From NCBI RefSeq assembly GCF_019458805.1, contig NZ_JAIBOA010000020.1:62001-126000 (forward strand): a stretch of DNA of 64,000 nt, written 5' to 3'. A program made the position numbers and the translations under genes. Below the pieces are notes generated by a model, which was not told the DNA's origin, did not search any database, and saw only the letters and a program-made list of their open reading frames with translations. The stretch's first letter is position 1. Each line of letters opens with the position of its first letter. This document shows positions 61,516 to 64,000 of this stretch, piece by piece. This DNA comes from Actinomadura parmotrematis (GTDB lineage: Bacteria; Actinomycetota; Actinomycetes; Streptosporangiales; Streptosporangiaceae).

Positions 61516-63861
61516 ATGCCCGTCGACGAGTCCGACCTGCGCGACCGCCTGGCGCGGCTCACCCTGGAGGAGAAGACCGGCCTGCTGACCGGCGCCGACT
61601 TCTGGACGCTGCCGGCGGTCGAGCGGATCGGGCTCCGCGCCCTCGTCATGTCCGACGGGCCGAGCGGCGTGCGCGGCCGCAGCTGGGACGAGCGGGAGAC
61701 CGGCCTGCTGTTCCCCAACCCGAGCGCGCTCGCCGCGACCTGGGACGTCGCGCTCGCCGAGCGGGCGGGCCGGCTGAACGGCGCGCAGGCCCGCGACCGG
61801 GGCGTGCACGTGCAGCTCGCCCCGACGGTCAACCTGCACCGCACCCCGCTCGGCGGCCGGCACTTCGAGAACTACGCCGAGGACCCGCTGCTCACCGGCC
61901 GGATCGGCGCGGCGTTCGTGGCGGGCGTCCAGTCGGCCGGGGTCGCCGCGACCGCCAAGCACTTCGTCGGCAACGACTCCGAGACCGACCGCATGACCTA
62001 CCGCGCCGACATCCCCGCCGCGGCGCTGGAGACCCTGTACCTGCGGCCGTTCGAGGACGCCGTCCGGGCCGGCGCGTGGGCCGTCATGGCCGCCTACAAC
62101 GGCGTCGGCGGCGTCTCGATGACCGAGAACCGGCCGCTGCTCACCGGGCTGCTGAAGGACCGGTGGGGCTTCGACGGCGTGGTCGTCTCGGACTGGTTCG
62201 CGGTCCGCTCCACCGAGGCGTCCGCCAACGCCGGGCTGGACGTGGAGATGCCCGGCGGCCCGCGGGCGCGCTGGCGCGACCGGCTGGCCGAGGCCGTCCG
62301 GGCGGGCCGCGTCGCCGCGGAACTGGTCGACGACAAGGTGCTGCGGGTGCTGCGCCTCGCCGCCCGCACCGGCGCGCTGGACGGCCACCCGGCGCCGCCG
62401 CCCGCCACCACGCCGCCCGACGCCCGCGACCGGCTGCGCTCGCTCGCCGCGACCGCGACCGTCCTGCTCGCCAACGACCGCGGCGTCCTGCCGCTCGCGG
62501 CGCCCCGCCGGGTCGCGCTGATCGGCCCGAACGCGGTGCGGTTCAGCGCGCAGGGCGGCGGCAGCGCGCACGTCACCCCCGAGCACGTCGTCACCCCGCT
62601 GGAGGGGCTGCGCGCGGCGCTCGGCGACGGCGCGGAGATCGAGGTCCGCGCCGGCGTGTACCCGCACGAGCGGCTGGCGCCCCTGCCGCTGGAGATCACC
62701 GCCGACCCCGAGACGGGCGAGCCGGGGGTGCGGCTGGAGTACCTGGACGGCGACGGCGCCGTCCTGGCCTCCGAGCACCGGCGGGCGGCCGCGTTCAAGC
62801 TGATCGGCGGGCTGCCGGAGGGGACCCGGCGGATCCGCGCCCGCACCGCCGTCACCGTCGCCGAGGACGGCGCGCACACCTTCGCCGTCACCGGTATCGG
62901 CCGCTTCGAGCTGGACCTGGACGGCGCCACCACCGTGATCGAGCAGCGGCTCCCCGAGGGCGCGGACGCCGTCGAGGCGCTCGTCCGCCCGCCCGAGCAC
63001 CGGGTGGAGGCCGAGCTGAAGGCGGGGCGGCGCGTCGCGGTCGAGCTCCGCCACGAGCTGCGGCCCGGCGGCTTCGGCGTCGTCCTCGGCCTCGGCCACT
63101 GGGCGCCCCACCTGGACGAGGACGCCGAGCTCGCCGCGTCCGTGCGGGCCGCCGCGGCCGCCGACGCGGTGATCGTCATGGTCGGCACCAACGACGACGT
63201 CGAGAGCGAGGGCTTCGACCGCGCCACGCTGCGGCTGCCCGGCCGCCAGGACGAGCTGGTGCGCGCCGTCGCCGCCGCCCGCCCCGACGCGGTCGTCGTC
63301 GTCAACGCGGGCGCCCCCGTGCTGACGCCCTGGCGCGGCGAGGTCGGCGCGCTGCTGTGGGCCTGGCTGCCCGGCCAGGAGGGCGGCGCGGCCCTCGCCG
63401 ACGTGCTGACCGGCGCCGCCGAGCCCGGCGGGCGGCTCCCCACCACCCACCCGGCGACCGAGGAGCACCTGCTGCCCGTCGTCCCGGACGGGGACGGCAC
63501 CCTCGCCTACACCGAGGGCACCTCCATCGGCTACCGCCACTACGCCGCCGCCGACATCGCCTACCCGTTCGGGCACGGCCTCGGCTACACGACCTGGGAG
63601 TACGACGCCCTGTCGGTGGAGGACGGCGTCGCCGAGGTGCTCGTCCGCAACGCCGGCGACCGGCCCGGCCGCGAGGTCGTCCAGCTCTACGCCTTCGGCG
63701 AGGGGACGCCGATCCGGCTGGCCGGCTTCGCCGTCGTCGAGGCCGGGCCGGGCGAGAGCGCCGCCGTCCGGGTGCCGCTGGACGACCGGCTGCCCGCCGC
63801 CTACCACCTGCAGGCCGGCCGCTCCATCGCCGACCTGCGGCTCGCCACCGAGGTGGGCTGA
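61516..63861 (+). CDS. Glycoside hydrolase family 3 beta-glucosidase
   Basis: The 781-residue enzyme has the GH3 barrel (MSDGPSGVRG, GRHFENYAEDPLLTG, AKHFVGNDSE) with the nucleophile Asp226 in VVSDWFAV. An inserted PA14-like domain follows (~390-480, LEYLDGDGAVLASEH ... FAVTGIGRFELDLDG), then the GH3 C-terminal domain (MVGTNDDVESEGFDR) and a fibronectin III-like end (VRNAGDRPGREVVQLY). No signal peptide is seen, so it is probably intracellular and acts on imported oligosaccharides or glucosides. Confidence 0.93.
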   Translation: MPVDESDLRDRLARLTLEEKTGLLTGADFWTLPAVERIGLRALVMSDGPSGVRGRSWDERETGLLFPNPSALAATWDVALAERAGRLNGAQARDRGVHVQLAPTVNLHRTPLGGRHFENYAEDPLLTGRIGAAFVAGVQSAGVAATAKHFVGNDSETDRMTYRADIPAAALETLYLRPFEDAVRAGAWAVMAAYNGVGGVSMTENRPLLTGLLKDRWGFDGVVVSDWFAVRSTEASANAGLDVEMPGGPRARWRDRLAEAVRAGRVAAELVDDKVLRVLRLAARTGALDGHPAPPPATTPPDARDRLRSLAATATVLLANDRGVLPLAAPRRVALIGPNAVRFSAQGGGSAHVTPEHVVTPLEGLRAALGDGAEIEVRAGVYPHERLAPLPLEITADPETGEPGVRLEYLDGDGAVLASEHRRAAAFKLIGGLPEGTRRIRARTAVTVAEDGAHTFAVTGIGRFELDLDGATTVIEQRLPEGADAVEALVRPPEHRVEAELKAGRRVAVELRHELRPGGFGVVLGLGHWAPHLDEDAELAASVRAAAAADAVIVMVGTNDDVESEGFDRATLRLPGRQDELVRAVAAARPDAVVVVNAGAPVLTPWRGEVGALLWAWLPGQEGGAALADVLTGAAEPGGRLPTTHPATEEHLLPVVPDGDGTLAYTEGTSIGYRHYAAADIAYPFGHGLGYTTWEYDALSVEDGVAEVLVRNAGDRPGREVVQLYAFGEGTPIRLAGFAVVEAGPGESAAVRVPLDDRLPAAYHLQAGRSIADLRLATEVG

Positions 63862-63939
63862 ACCGCATTCCGCAAAGGCCGCCCGGCCGGACCCGCCGCG
63901 ACCTACGATCCTTCCAGGCGGTGACCGAGAGGTGACGGA

Positions 63940-64000
63940 ATGCAGATCTCCGAGCTGAGCGACCGCAGCGGCCTGACCGTTCAGACGATCAAGTACTACA
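63940..64000 (+). CDS. MerR-family regulator, N-terminal fragment (cut by window edge)
   Basis: The first 20 codons (MQISELSDRSGLTVQTIKYY) form the start of a MerR winged helix, ending in the I-K/R-Y-Y typical of the family. The ATG at 63940 follows GAGAGGTGA. The effector domain lies outside the window. Confidence 0.85.
   Translation, partial: MQISELSDRSGLTVQTIKYY

Noticed and set aside
58111..63807. A 1898-codon minus-strand open frame opposite ndgR and the GH3 gene
   Set aside because: It is antisense to well-supported genes (leuD, leuC, ndgR, GH3) and has only Arg/Ala/Gly-rich composition without any domain.

Overview
The window is chromosomal DNA of a very GC-rich filamentous actinomycete. 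The base composition, the frequent GTG starts and the long run of conserved translation, secretion and division genes suggest a member of the Streptosporangiales such as Actinomadura (inference, not tested). No insertion sequence, prophage or CRISPR array is visible.

Region 1 (1-23880) is a conserved housekeeping block read almost entirely from the minus strand. In transcription order it holds rsmD, a penicillin-binding protein, coaD, DUF177, rpmF, rnc, mutM, acylphosphatase, smc, ftsY, amt-glnB-glnD, ffh, rpsP-khpA-rimM-trmD-rplS, lepB and the first codons of rnhB. A GH16 glycosidase, a Tat-exported esterase, a small coiled-coil protein and a degenerate array of ~40-bp repeats (5721-6090) lie between them. 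Two GlnR-like sites precede amt.

Region 2 (24050-27746) is a small accessory patch: an LPFTG-type sortase substrate, a receptor Ser/Thr kinase and a HEAT-repeat protein. Region 3 (27954-36629) returns to core genes: recG, a FakA-like DAK2 protein, rpmB, thiD, a membrane-anchored CBM2-like protein, thiL, an Lrp-type RAM-domain protein and a DUF3515 protein. RecG is interrupted in its Walker A loop by a 341-residue intein with the residues of the rare class 3 splicing mechanism.

Region 4 (36652-52301) is a ~16-kb accessory block between the thiL side and ddl. Its outer halves match the mycobacterial CYP51 locus: TetR-CYP123-SDR-CYP51-ferredoxin-NTF2 on the minus strand, and aldehyde dehydrogenase-SDR-hydroxyisobutyrate dehydrogenase-carboxymuconolactone decarboxylase on the plus strand. 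They are now 6.9 kb apart, yet each promoter keeps the same 16-bp palindrome, which contains the start codon of its first gene. Between them lie an operon of a Crp/Fnr regulator, a class III cyclase-like protein and a degenerate P-loop protein (the last two share a ~20-residue motif), three atypical tRNA genes preceded by a 21-codon reading frame, a diiron-type hydrolase with its ferredoxin reductase, and rnhA. This insert is the most novel part of the window.

Region 5 (52443-64000) is core again: ddl, a transsulfuration-type protein that has lost its PLP lysine, gpsA, plsC, cofC, a cold-shock-like protein, hup, leuCD, ndgR, a GH3 beta-glucosidase and the start of a MerR regulator.
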